A DNA stretch of 64,000 bases from Prinsepia uniflora (taxonomy: Eukaryota; Streptophyta; Magnoliopsida; Rosales; Rosaceae): positions 40,649,742 through 40,713,741 of the forward strand of contig CM064873.1 of assembly GCA_032719365.1 (NCBI GenBank), written 5' to 3'. Position numbers and translations under genes: made by a program. Below the pieces are notes generated by a model, which saw only the letters and a list, made by a program, of their open reading frames with translations, searched no databases and was not told the origin of the DNA. Shown one piece after another: positions 34,130-47,182 of this stretch (positions are counted from its first letter, which is position 1; each line of letters starts with the position of its first letter).

Positions 34130-37100
34130 TCATTGCACAAGCTTCTGCAAAACCTTCCAATATCTCATACAAGAAGGGTTTGTGTGGATTGCTCGAAGAA
34201 CCCATCTCTTCGGACTCTGACAAAACTCAACACCACAAGAGTCTGAGCTAGCAACTTTTGCCTGTACTGCAAGCAAATGCATCTGGAAAAACAGCTCTGC
34301 AGGCCTCATTTCTGTACAACATTTTACGAAGTCTACATATCAGGGAATATATATCATATAAAATGTTTAGGACATAAAACCAGCAGGCCACTCATAAGGA
34401 TTTTCGGAGGTTTCACATTTTTGTACTATTCACACATTTAGAGATAAAAAAACTACACTGAACATGACAATATATACAACTGATTTGCAAGTGTCCATGC
34501 TGATGCATCAATTTTCTAGGCATACTAAAATACCAATTAAATAATCTGGGCACCTGAACACCGATACATTACAAGATATCATACCTGGAGGCCAAGTACG
34601 CCATTCGAGACGGAGGTTCTTCTCCCATTTCTCTTTTGAACCAAGACTTCCTGCTGCTTGAGCTAGCAACGCTGAGACAATGGGCAAGGGAATGAGGGAA
34701 GCTTCTTGAGCTTTAGCGAGACTCCTCACAGCAAGTGATAAGAACTGGGAAGAACATCCCTGGCGGGAAAGCTCCATACATGTGGCACCTGGACCCATAT
34801 GATTAAATTATTGCATGAAAGGAGAAATATACAAATCAAGTCTACCTAGCACCCATTTAGAATATGTAATAGGAAGCCTCATTTATGCTTTGTACAGGTA
34901 AACCAGAACTCTGTCCAATTTTATGCCATCTAATTCAGTTGGAACCTGTCATGTCAAATTTAAACTAACGCATGTTGTCTTAAATTTATCAATAGTATTT
35001 CAGTTTTGAGTTTGATTCCACATTTGCAATCAGGCATCTTGATTTTGATTCCTATAGCACTATCTATAGTAGTGTGAGTTTTATAAAAAAGAGTTCCTAT
35101 CTACTAATAACGGGACCGATTTTCCTCCCCCACTTATTGATTGGGTGTTCTTTATTTCTTTCACATGGCATGGCTAACCATTATATGGGAATCAAACTCA
35201 TGCATACCATATACGACACTCAACAATGGGACTCACTTCCATGGGACTCATTTGTCCGGCCTACTGGGGAAGGTCTTATTTGGACATATTAGATAAAAAG
35301 AAGAAAAATAATGTAAGTCCAAATCCCATATCTTAATGGACATATACCATGACACAGCAGGAGGCTGCTCTCAGCACCAGCCAACGAACAAGCTTGTGCA
35401 AGAAACTCTTCTGTGGAAAGAATGTCCTGGTTCCTTATGGATATTAAACCTCGTACCAGATTGAATACAGCCATCCACATATTCCATGAGTTCATCCACT
35501 CTGAACGTTCTTTGAAACTCAGCTCTAAAATATCCCAATCAGCTTGCACTTCATAACGAGATTCCATGAATTTTAGACATATCCAGCCAATATGATGATC
35601 TGTCTTGAGCTCCAAGCATCTTATATACTCCTTTTGAAGGTTTAGAGTATCACCTTCTGAGGCATAGGCACGTAGTAAAAGCAAGTGTGCAAAGAAAAGA
35701 TAACCACTAGGAAGCATAACCGACAAAGCGTTTTTGGCATGCTTGATACAGCCAATCGGATTACCACCTTGCAAACAGATCTCAGAACCACAAAGTAGAA
35801 GCTGGAATTTCTTATATTCATAAGACATGTCCGGCTCTTGATAAATTTCATTAGAAAGAGAGACGATAATTAGCCGCTCAAGTATGATACAAACATGGCA
35901 AGGAAATCTCTCTTCACGTGCCTTCTGAAATAAATTGAGAACAAGCAGATACCTTACATTCTGGTTCCATGGTTCTTGACGTAAACATCTGTGGATTCAA
36001 AACAAGAATGTAATTAATTAGAAGGAAAATATGTTGAGCCTTAAAAACCGAAAATAGAAGTAAAATTCATAGATCCTATGTCTGCAATTTTAAAACTAAG
36101 CACCTTCATATATTTTGTTAAATAGAAATGATTCATCATCTTTTCAGGCAGCCAAGTTTAAGAAACACAAGGAAAGCACCTATGAGAGCTGAAACAACCC
36201 AAACATTCAGAAAGGATAAAGAAATAATCATCCATTTTCTCTTTTTAAGTTATGAGTAGAAATTGATCCTAAATCGAAACAGTATATAAACCACCACACT
36301 TTCAAATTGGATTAAGGAATTCAAATTCAGAGGCAGGAATGAGCGACAATACTTTTGTAGTTGCTGAATGGTTCCTGGTTCATTCAGGCACTGGTATGTG
36401 CAAGTTGGGTAAGAGAACTTAGGACTGCAATTGCCAACAGCATAGCAAGCGACCGCTCCAGCACCAAGAATTTCATAAGCTGATCTCAAACCACCTGTAA
36501 TTGGATTAGTTATGTCTATGTTGCAACATCTAGTTGCGATGTGAGCACCATTCCATTCTTCACTGGACAGCAAAAGATAACCCATAAGGTTCCTGTTCCA
36601 AGAAAGTTGTCAGAAAAAATGCTTGAAGACTTAACCGGCACTGTCAGCGGTTTTCCAGAAATCAAGTTTCGGCCACGAGGCCTCGACCGTTGGAGATACC
36701 TTAACAAGCTACTGTTAGGATACATGTGAAGAGCTTTCCTAAGGTGATAAACTCCACTTTGATATCCAAGACGGTTTTCTGATCCTTGTTTTACCTGCAT
36801 AACATAACTTAACTCATAAAACCCATAAATAAACAACCATATCGCAACCAACAACGAGAGTTTACTTAAGTAATCAATTTACCAGTTTACCAAGTGCTAT
36901 CAAAAAGTGCATTCCAGTAATCTCTTCCTGAGATTTAAGATGGTAACGGCTGCTTGACACAACAGACTCAAGCTGATTAGATCGATCTAGAGAATGTATA
37001 GCAGATACTATGAAACTGATCTTTGAGCTCTGAAACAATTGCTTTGGCATCTTCTGAATGCTATTGATTACTGACTCCAGTCCGGAAATATAATACAGGA

Positions 37101-40100
37101 ATCTACATATAAGAGCAACAGAGGCAGCTGCAGATGTCTGTTCCATTGTAGAAACGCTGACAACCAGACTTCTTGCAACAGAGAGGGCCAGGTCAGTCTT
37201 GCCAAGTTTCCACAAGGAGAAAGCATATATTTGCAAACCTTCCGCATCAAGCAACCCTTACACATGGATAACACCAGATTAGAAAAATCAACAATGTGGA
37301 AACTTTTACAAGCTTTATATATGATCTAACACAACAATTTCCAAGGATACTCGTAAAATTACTTTTCACGCTTTTCTTCAATTCAGAGACAAAAGGTACA
37401 AATTAATAGAAGCAACATTACAGGTCCCTCAAGGCTTATTGTTAAAAATTCAAAACTGTTAGGAAATTAGTTGTTGAGTTCCATTGCAAAAGAAACCATG
37501 AAGGAAATGGTAATACATCCCCTATAATAAGAAAATGTTGGTCTGATGAATAAGAAAGCCTTAAGCACCGTTACATTATTTTCATCCCTGTAAGCATATT
37601 TTAAACAAACCTTCTTTCTTCAACTCTTCACACTCCTTCAACGCATCTACAGCATTCCCTGCCTGCATCACCGCAAAGAACCTTCTATAAAATGTTTAAC
37701 AAAATAAGAAGCAACCTTTCCATTATGATAACATCTATGAATGCACATACGTGTACAAATTATTTATATATCTACATTTTTGTATATTAAGAATGCTCAA
37801 GCACTAAAATGTCAAGAGCACTCGGGCACTAACCAGTGAATCTTAATACGGCACCACTTGGACTCCACAAAGTAGTATCACAATCTAAACCATTCAAATT
37901 TTAGGGATCCTTATTCACCTAAATTGGTAATCGTTTAGCCATCTAACATTGCATCAAAATAAATTGACGAACGTAGTACTTTCGATAACACAATAAATGT
38001 TCGCCGTAAGAAACAAATGGCTAAATAATTTTTTTTGTGGGTGAATTTTTTCAACCATTATCTTTAAACTAGGACCTATAAAATAAACCATTAGATTGTG
38101 ATATTACTATGTAGTGTGGGCCTAAATGAGTGGTTCACACCAAATTAAGGTGCTAACTGGTTAGGGCTTGAGCGCACTCGAGTGGTTATGTATATATAAT
38201 TAAAACTGAGGGACACATTTTCAACAATTTCATAAGGAACTTTCAACTAGAAAGATAAGACGGTTTGGATCATTAAAGGATAATGTGCAGTGGACCCAAC
38301 AAGGTGTCCCTCGAATAGCTTATTAGAGGGATCCTCAATGAAATGCAACTCATATATTACATATGTGATATTATGCCCTTAAAGGTCCAAAACATATACT
38401 GAAAAGATCATTATGTTACCCTGATAAGAGATCGGACCAAATTGAGTGATATATCTGTCATATATGATTTTCTATCATTGCTTGGAAAATTGGCGATTGC
38501 ACAACGTGCTAGTCTATAAGAAACAGCTGCCGACTGATAATTGGATTGTGCCTCAGAGACTAGCCCATATAAATTATGGCATTCAGGATAATGAGGTGCA
38601 CGCTGCATGGCCTGCCTGATGGCTCCAAAGACCTGTGGCAACAATAAGCATCAGTACCATAAGAATCTTTAAAAGGATACTAGGATGTTTCCTTCTGGCT
38701 CCTACGGAAGAGACAAAAAAAAAACATGAGCTACTTCTTCTTATGGTTGCTCAACTATCACATAGGTATGACTAGACCTGTGAAGATGAAAGATTCCCTG
38801 AAACAAGTGCAAGCCTTGCGAGACCAATTTGGAATTCAGGAAGCTGCATGCAAATAAAATTATAAATAAGGGACAGAATATCACGTAAATAAGAATTTAG
38901 AGCACATGATTCAATCTTAAAAAAAAGAAAGCAAGTTCAATATGTGAAAAAAGAGCAAGTAAAAGGAGCTAAATCTCTAAAGAAGGTCATAAAATCTTAG
39001 AAAACCAAAATAGAACAGATTAATGGATTGTAAAGATGAATACATTTAGCATTCCTTCCCATTTATACCATAGTGGAATAACATATGAAGGGCAATGAAA
39101 TAGAAACTTACGGGCAAAATCTGCACAGCTCGTAAGCAGCTCTCATAGGCTTCTCCGGCTGCTGAATCACTGAAAAGATACAACTCACTGTTAATAATGC
39201 TGACTGATAACTTCAGATAAATCAAATGTTTTACATACCAAATGCACGTGCAAAAATTAAACCATCTAACTGAAACAATTGCCAAAAAATAAATAAAATT
39301 TACCTGGCATGAACATCAGCTGACATGCCAGCCCATGGTAATGCAAGCGAAGGGTCTATACTTCTAGCACAATCAAATGCTTGCCTTGCCAATATCTTCT
39401 CACCTTGTTTTCTGTAGAACTGTAGAAAAAAATAATGCAGATACACAAGCCAATTCTGGAAGCTATAATTTCCCAACAAGCATCATGAATACCTTCTGGA
39501 TAAATTACATAATGGATCAATCCAATAGCATAGAATGATGCTCATAAATACAATGTAAATAGGTCAACGACAGTAAGAAATCCAAGTTTAGCCAGACCCC
39601 TCTGAGGCCAAGCTCAAACAGTTTATATTTGAAACCCAGCTTGAGAAATGTGAGTCCACACATACCACATGCAACAACACTAAAGTAAAAATTCTCCATG
39701 GCCGAATATGGCAGACAGAAACTCAGTATATATTTATTTATTTATTTTGGCATTTCCCTTAAAGGTGAAGTTCAATTGGAAAAAAAAAAAACAATAAAGA
39801 AAGTCCAAGAAAAGCACTAAAAGGAGAAATGTTCAATGTAGTACAATTTATGGTACCTTCCCCAAGTATGCCCAAGCAATAGCCAGAGATACATTCAATT
39901 GCAGTCCCCTGATAAGAGCATGTTGTTTCAATGAACTGTGATCAGACAAACATCCCAATGCTACCCAAAACTCAGAATTGTCACCCTCGAGTAACAAGGC
40001 TCCCAAAGTCATCTTCTCTGATGGCCGCCTGGTAAAAAAATGAGCAGCATAGTAAGAAAGCAATACATGGCTAAATAAGATGTTAAAAGAGTAATTTAGA

Positions 40101-42558
40101 TCATACCAAGAACTTAAGGCATGTTCAGTACTATTGTCTAAAGAGTCTATGAGATCTGAAGTTACTGCAATGTCAGCATATATATTAGCCTGCCAGGGGG
40201 CTAAATGCAAAGCTCGCTGATAAGAGCACAAGGCAGTTTTTGCAGCGAAACAGCAGGTATGTTTCCACAAACAGATGGAATTATCAAAAGCTTCCACGTC
40301 AAATTCTAAACCTGGGCCCTCCTCCACCCATGGATAACATTTTGCGTAAATAAGCTAGCAAAGGGTAAAAGCATATCTTCAATTAGATTTTGGGTTCATT
40401 TCAAAACTATTGTACTTTAAATAGCAAGGTCGACATAAACGAATGAGAAAAAATATTTATAAGCAAGAAAAACTTTAGTAGATTTAAAGTAACATTAAAG
40501 ATAAAAACGTTCATAAAATGGCCGAATCTTAAGAGATAATACCTGTATATCACCATGCAGCTTCCATGTAGATGACATATTTCCAGCTAATCGAGTACTC
40601 ATCCAGGCAACTTTAGATGCCTCCTGAAATGAAGCCATACTTGTTCATCTTTTAACATTTCAAGAATAAGAACTGTAGTTCTTTAAAAATCTAAAGACAC
40701 TTTTACCTGTAACACTGTAGCTCCCCATCTATATGCTCCCAGATTATTACGTTCCTTTGCCAAACTAAGCAATGCAGAAGCAAGCCCATAGTGTGCAGAC
40801 ACATTTTTGGGAGAGATTGCTAAGGCTTGCTGAAATGCCTCAACTCCCTTCACATAGAATCCACAGAAAATGAGATATATTTTTATAACACAACACTCAG
40901 AAAATAATGGGAAAACTTCAGTATAATTTTATATACTATGAACAGTCCGTTTCAACAATTGACATAACTACAATTGCAGTCCAACTCAAAGGTCCTAACT
41001 ACATCTACTAGAAAATTGATCCAATTCATATAAAATTTCTAGGAGGATCAGACAAAAAAAGGAACCGGAATTCAAAATAAAACAGAAAACTAACTAGGTG
41101 CTCAAACTCAATAATTAAAAGAGGCAAAATGAATGCTACAACAATGTTGTTGATGACCATTATAACAGAGAAATAAATATTGGCTGGAGAATAACCAAGG
41201 ACATGACGGAAGCTGACCTTTTTAAAGGAACCAAGCATCAAAGAGATGTTACCGCTTTCAATCAAAGCAAGGATTCTTGTACCCTCCAATTCGATGGCTC
41301 TTCCGTAGGACTGTTATAATGTCATAATATCAATGATATGTCATATTAAAAAGAGGGATACGGAGAGGTATAAAATTCAATCTAGAAGACAGCAGATACT
41401 ATCGTGCTTTGGGGAAGAAAAAACACAAAGATTGCTTTATGGAAATGGACATAATCTAAAAAAACCATTGGTGACCATTCAAACATCAATGAACATAACA
41501 AGCAAATATGAAGTCCGCAAATAAGTACTAACTTATAAGAAGAAAATTACAAGGGAAAGATAAAGGAAAAGCACACCTTGAGGGCAGCAGTGAACCTGCC
41601 TAGTCGCTGGTAGGCAAGGCCAAGAGCCTAAAGCAATCATTGAGAAAGGGTGAGAGGATTGAGAAGTAAGTATGCTGGTAAGCAGAACTGAAAGAAAGAT
41701 AATAAAGGATAAAATAAAATAAAACTGTGCATGGATATGGATACCTCCCAGAGCTGTGGCGAAGTCGGATAGCCTCGAATGGCATGTTGAAGATTGTGGA
41801 CAGCTTCAGAGCACTTATTTTGATGAAGCAGCAAGTAACCGAGTCTTTGAAAAGCCCAAAAGGCCCTGGGGGAGTTATGGGAAGCCTCCCGGCACACAGC
41901 CACCTCCAAGCTCTCCTTTCCTTGTTGGTCCAGCAGATTACACAAGGCTTCCCCAGAAAGGGAGTCATCAGGATTGAGAGAGATAGCTTTCTGGAAGCAC
42001 TTAAGAGCTCTCTGACTATGGGACTCCGACTCAAGACCCGCATAATAGAGTCCTAGATATCTGAATGCCCCTCCCTTCTGAATCTCAGGCTTCAATTTCG
42101 CAGCTACTACAAATTGCTCTGCTGCTTTTTCCTTGTCATCCCACTCACCCCACAACAACACTCCCTGACATTATTCAATATTTCTTATGCATTAGTCAAT
42201 CATCAATGAAAATACCAATTAATTATCTTCCGGATTACATACAAGGCTGAAACATGACACTTAGAGACACCAGCAAACAAAGTATCGCAATTTAAGATTA
42301 TGAAAAAAGCAAATAAATTGTCTAAATCTTCCATGAAAAAAGCAATTATTGAGTTTGAGTGATGATTACGCACGAGTTCGAATCGAAGGGAGGGATCATC
42401 TGGATGGGCCTCTATGCAATCCTGTAACATTCGTAGCTCACATTGCTTTCCTTGTTCCTGGAAAACTCATATTTCAGTCAATTTTCCATCTAGTACATAA
42501 ATATGAAATTTTGTAAAGAAAGAGAGGGGATTGTAAAGAAAGAGACCGCCTCTTGCAT
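34130..42558 (-). CDS. SKI3: SKI3 (TTC37-like) TPR scaffold of the SKI complex, 20 coding exons
   Basis: Minus-strand exons, in window coordinates: 42547-42558, 42374-42457, 41745-42164, 41577-41627, 41218-41310, 40707-40847, 40543-40623, 40107-40354, 39857-40028, 39304-39419, 39112-39169, 38778-38843, 38420-38632, 37611-37662, 36883-37256, 36700-36794, 36353-36592, 35348-35988, 34585-34788, 34130-34311. All inferred introns are GT-AG and the sum is 3543 nt (1180 residues plus stop), close to the Arabidopsis protein. TPR-type helices occur throughout, e.g. KCFQKAISLNPDD, LGLAYQRLGRF, AFQQALAISPKN, SYQRALHLAPWQ, LRKALHMYPNSS. SKI3 holds SKI2 helicase and SKI8 together to feed mRNA to the cytoplasmic exosome. 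The start uses ATG at 42558, giving a four-codon first exon (MQEA) that splices in frame to EQGKQ; this tiny exon is the least certain part. No stop or frameshift is seen. Confidence 0.92.
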
Positions 42559-42870
42559 TGCATTCAGGATTGTCTTTGAATGATTGTTTCAGATAATCAA
42601 TTACAAAACCCTACACTCAAACGTCGGCGTCGTCTCCGGCGCCGAATACTAAGCAAGCTTCCCTTGAGAAATTTCAATTTTGGACTAAGAAAGTGAAAGA
42701 CTCTAACACTCGAGCGTGGAAGACTCAACACTCGAGCGCTTGAAGCTTGTTCTCCTTCTTCCCCTTCCGAAAATACCCTAATTTCATAATAATTGGACTG
42801 ATTCTCACACATGCCTCTACCACTTGATTAACCCTGATCTTCGTGTTACGGTAAGAAGGTCATAAAAAAC
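42559..42870 (-). other. 5' flank of SKI3 (promoter and leader)
   Basis: About 300 bp between the SKI3 start and the first LTR-derived sequence. I saw no clear TATA box. The minus-strand frames here have no recognisable product. Confidence 0.45.
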
Positions 42871-45800
42871 ATCAAAGTTATAAGTAAATAAAATTAACAT
42901 CATTTAAAAACACATTTTGATAAAAATAAACATTTTTCGTCACCAGCTTAAAACATGCATCATAGAGTACAAAATAACAACCGCTTTTCAAAGCACATTA
43001 CATCACAAACCGTGGAACCTACAACTCATCCATGACCCATATTTCCTGAAACTCATTTCATCAAACAATGATCAGTATTCAAATATCAATCATAAAAATC
43101 AAACAGCACTACTCACAAGTGCACATACATCAGTCACAATATCACAATATCACATTGGCACTATGTGTAAGCCCCGCTCAAGAACTTCACTCATGCAACA
43201 TCCGAGTCATGTCTGGGAAATGCACAAGAACCATCTAAACGTACAACATACTCGGGAACTGCACACACGCAACATCCAGAACTGCACTCGCATCATCCAA
43301 ATACGTACTAATATCCACAATCAACAATCAATTCATACCACATCATAATCAATATTAAACACAATTAAATATCCAAACCTCAGGAACTGCACATTTGAGG
43401 GCACCTTGGGAGTGACACATCCGAAGTCTTCCCGGAAATTACACATTCGGGTCTCTGAACATGAACCCAAAACATTAGTTTTAAAACAATCTTTGACTTA
43501 AAAAAATCAAGTCAAAACCATTTCCAAACAAGGTCGCAACCCAAAATACCATTTTCACTCAAATCCGTAAAATCGAGTCCAAAACCATTAAATCATCCAT
43601 AAAATCATCAAGTAATCATATCAAATTATCATCTAAATCATTGCAACTCAAATCATGCAATAACTCATGGAAAGCAATTACTATGCACGCATAACGATTT
43701 ATAAACAAACGTCCACTCATACAACGTCAACGCTGTTCGATTCCGAGCTGTACGCTCCTCCGTAAATTCTAGGAATCACCAATCCTGTCAAAAACCATTA
43801 TCAAGGGTCCATTATACCATTTTCGGTCTTAGACGACAGTGAAAAACAGTCATCTGATTGCCAAAAAAAAATGTTGTCTATGTGAGTGTCGTCTATTTGA
43901 ATAATATCAGACGACACTTATTAAGTGTCATCTAAAGTAACATTAGACGACATTTTTTTTATTGAAAAAAAAAATTATGAAGCCCAAGAAACTATCGTCT
44001 ATTAGGCTAATAAACGACAGTTTTCAAAAAAAGTGTTGTTTGATGGTGCATCAGACAACAATTTTTTTAAAAAACTCTCGTCTATTAGCCTAATAGATGA
44101 CAATTTTTTTGTAATGTAGAAAACATTTATTTTTTTTGAGATAGACAGACATTAAAAATATTACTTCATCCAACTTATTTTCTTATTAATTTTAAATCAC
44201 TTTTAAAGCATATGTTTTTTTCAAGTAATATTCATATTTGTATTCTCGTACACATCCCACTTAAAGTGAACATAAATTCATTAAAATAAAAAATCAATTC
44301 AATTTAAACCGTTCTTGGCGAGTAGCATACACATTGTTGAAGATAACTACAGAAATATAATCAAGTAGCATAAAAATTGTTATCATTCAAGTATTAGTCA
44401 TATTACAACATCATAAAAATATAATGAGAATGATAAATTGCGTCACCCTTATATATACCGAGAGCAACAGATTCATATCCACACACATATTGAAAGGTGT
44501 AGTTCAATATATAAAAACATGAAAAATTTGTCACTCAACATAGATTTTCAATATATAAAATCAAGAAAAATATGTACTTCAACCGAGATTTTGTAAGGTG
44601 CAATTCAATATATAAAAACATCTTAGTTCATGCAAAATCTCATCCAAAGAAGGGAAAAATAAATTAATTGGAGAAAAAAAGGGGCAAGAACTTAAAAAGA
44701 AGAAGAGAGAAATGCCAAGAGAGAACCAATACAATACAACATAATACAAAAGTTAGAAAATAGGACAACTAAATCAGACAGTGATGTAAAACCCAAAAAT
44801 GAAAGGGCTACTTACTGTCAAATATAATTTACAACATAATCCAATACAAACATCTTTGGTTAAGATTTTTACATTCAAAAGTAACAATGGAATTTCTAGT
44901 TCATTTAATTAAAGTCACTCTCCTCTCTTCTCCTCTGCTCTTATAAATTTCGACTCTCTTTCTCACTCACTCACAGACACATATCATAAGTAAAAAAAGT
45001 AATTATGAATTGGTAACTGGAGCTGTAATAATCAAAGATCTTTCATGTAGCAGAAAAAATGATAAGAGCCACCTCAGAGTCGCACTAAACAGAAAGTTCT
45101 CCGGCTTTCTTGAAGAGCCCTCTTCTCCTATTTGAGAATGTCACCTACTTTGCTACCAAGTAGTCATTCTTCTTGATCTTGACCTCCTTCTATGTCATCT
45201 TCAGCATCTCACTTAACTCCCCCTTTTAATCATCAAAAGAAAAAAATTCCAAATTAATCCTAAATGAAACCAACCATAAACTAAATGAATACATTTTAGA
45301 TTTCTCCTAATTTCTAAAATGTATATTAGCAATCTCAAACTCTATCATCCTAGATCCAAATGAACAGAAAATAAATAAATAAAACCTAGAAAAATCCACG
45401 AGCCATACACACTAATATGTCAAAATGGAAAATAAAAAGACCAAAAAATAAATTAAATTAGTGGGCTCTCTTTGTTGGTTTGTTTACCTTAGCTGGGAGA
45501 GTTTTAGGGTCGTAAGTTGTTGTGTTGTCGGAAAATTTGAGAGCGGTGGAAACGTGAAATAAAACCAGCAACTTCTAAGTATGAAGCGAGTAAGGAAACC
45601 TTCAGCACTCGTGTCCTCTACAATACCGGTGGTCATATTTTTCCCATTTTTCTAAGTATTCAACTATCAAGGAAACACGATTTCAGGTGAAAAAATAAAA
45701 CTAAATTAAAAACAATTACAAACCCTAAAGGCAACATAAAATCAGATCCCAGCCCCATCAGAAACCCTAAAACCCCAAATTGAAAACAAAGAAAATATAA

Positions 45801-46698
45801 GATCAAATCCCAACCCAGTCCAAGTTGGAAGCAAGAGAGTAAATAGAGAAGAGAACTTACTAGAAAATAGACGTTGAAATAGGTGGAGTACCAGCGGGAG
45901 TATGACTCGAACGAGGCGGAGTAGGATTTGGATCGGAGAAGTGGGTCTTGGTAGAAAGAAAATCTTGGGATAAGATACTGATTCTGGAGAAGTGCTTGGT
46001 TGATGAAGAGCGAGAAGAGGCTAGGAGAACAACGGGCAAAACGAGAAGGGATTGGGGAGAAGAACAGACAGAGAGAGAACGGGATGGGGAGAAGAACGTG
46101 GTTTTAGAGACCTAGGTTAGGCTCTTAGGAGCGAGCAGGGTTTAGGTTTTTTTTTTCTAATTGAATAGTAGTTAGCATGTTTTAAAAGTACTTTGTCTTT
46201 GCTGCTTTCACAATTTCATTCCCTTTTGTTTAATAAACAACACTAAAATAAAAACGGTTGTCTCTTCATCTCTAAAATATTGCAAAATCACATTAGACAA
46301 CACTTTTTTAGGACTATAGATGACGGTTTTAATCTAAACTGACGTATATCAGAATAAGACAAAACATTTAGTAAACACTGTCGTCTGATTAGTGTCGTCT
46401 AAAACTAAAAATGGCATAGTGGTCACTAACATCTCAAGTAACCTCACAATACAATCCCTCATTTTACTGGATTCAAATACGTATTAAAAACGTACACATA
46501 ACACTTTGAACACCCAAAATTATACCGAAACAGTGTCCGATCAACTCGAAACATGTGCCAAAATGTTCGTTATATAAATTAAATTAAAAGTCATATTGAT
46601 CGTACCTCGAGAACCCCATCCACGGGCCGATAGAAGTGGCTGTGCGTGAAGCCCACAGGCCGCCAAAGTCCAAGAATTGCGGCTAAGGAAAGTTATAG
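42871..46698 (-). repeat. Fragment M: gypsy LTR remnant, reverse orientation, split by the CACTA element
   Basis: The parts 42871-43809 and 46425-46698 resemble the reversed LTR pattern seen in F (TCCACTCA near 43712; AAAATGTTCGTTA near 46560 matching 21806; GTGGCTGTGCGTG near 46636). The left edge near 42.87 kb is approximate; the right edge abuts element H. Confidence 0.6.
43810..46421. mobile_element. Non-autonomous CACTA (En/Spm-type) DNA transposon
   Basis: The right end, reversed, begins CACTATGCCATTTT. The left end begins CATTATACCATTTT, the same terminal repeat with the third base changed. Both flanks carry the 3-bp duplication GTC (43807-43809 and 46422-46424), as expected for CACTA elements. 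Subterminal AGACGAC/GTCGTCT motifs are numerous within about 300 bp of the left end and 180 bp of the right. No transposase frame is present in 2.6 kb, so it would depend on an autonomous partner. The mutated left tip may block mobility. Confidence 0.85.
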
Positions 46699-47182
46699 TG
46701 ATTACTTGTGCATCAAGTAGTCTTTAGACGAATTTGCCTTCCCTTTTCAATGAGGAATGACGTGGATTGACTTGGATAAGAAGACTTAAAGATGTCCTAA
46801 TCAAATCTGAAGTTAAAGATACAAGAAACATGGAAAAGGAAGCTTTTTGGAAGCCAAGTAACCATAAGAACACGGCTAGGGTTAAGGAATTGCCCTAGCC
46901 ATTTTTTATGTTCTTTTCTTTATTTAAGGGCTTTGTGATCTGATTTGGAAGATAATTAAATGAATTCATAGTCAAAGATGAAGTCAAAAAGTGGAAAGAA
47001 AGAAGGAAAGATGAGTCCTAATCCAAGAAAGTACAAGAATACGGCAAGGAAGTTCTTGTACATGGGTTAGAGTTTTCTTCCCTAGTTAGGACTTTGTTTT
47101 CCCTTTCTTTTAGGGAGAAGCAAGGGCAGGTGTTAGGGGATAAAAATAGTTAACTTTCTCTCTTTGTTGGATGTCCAATTTA

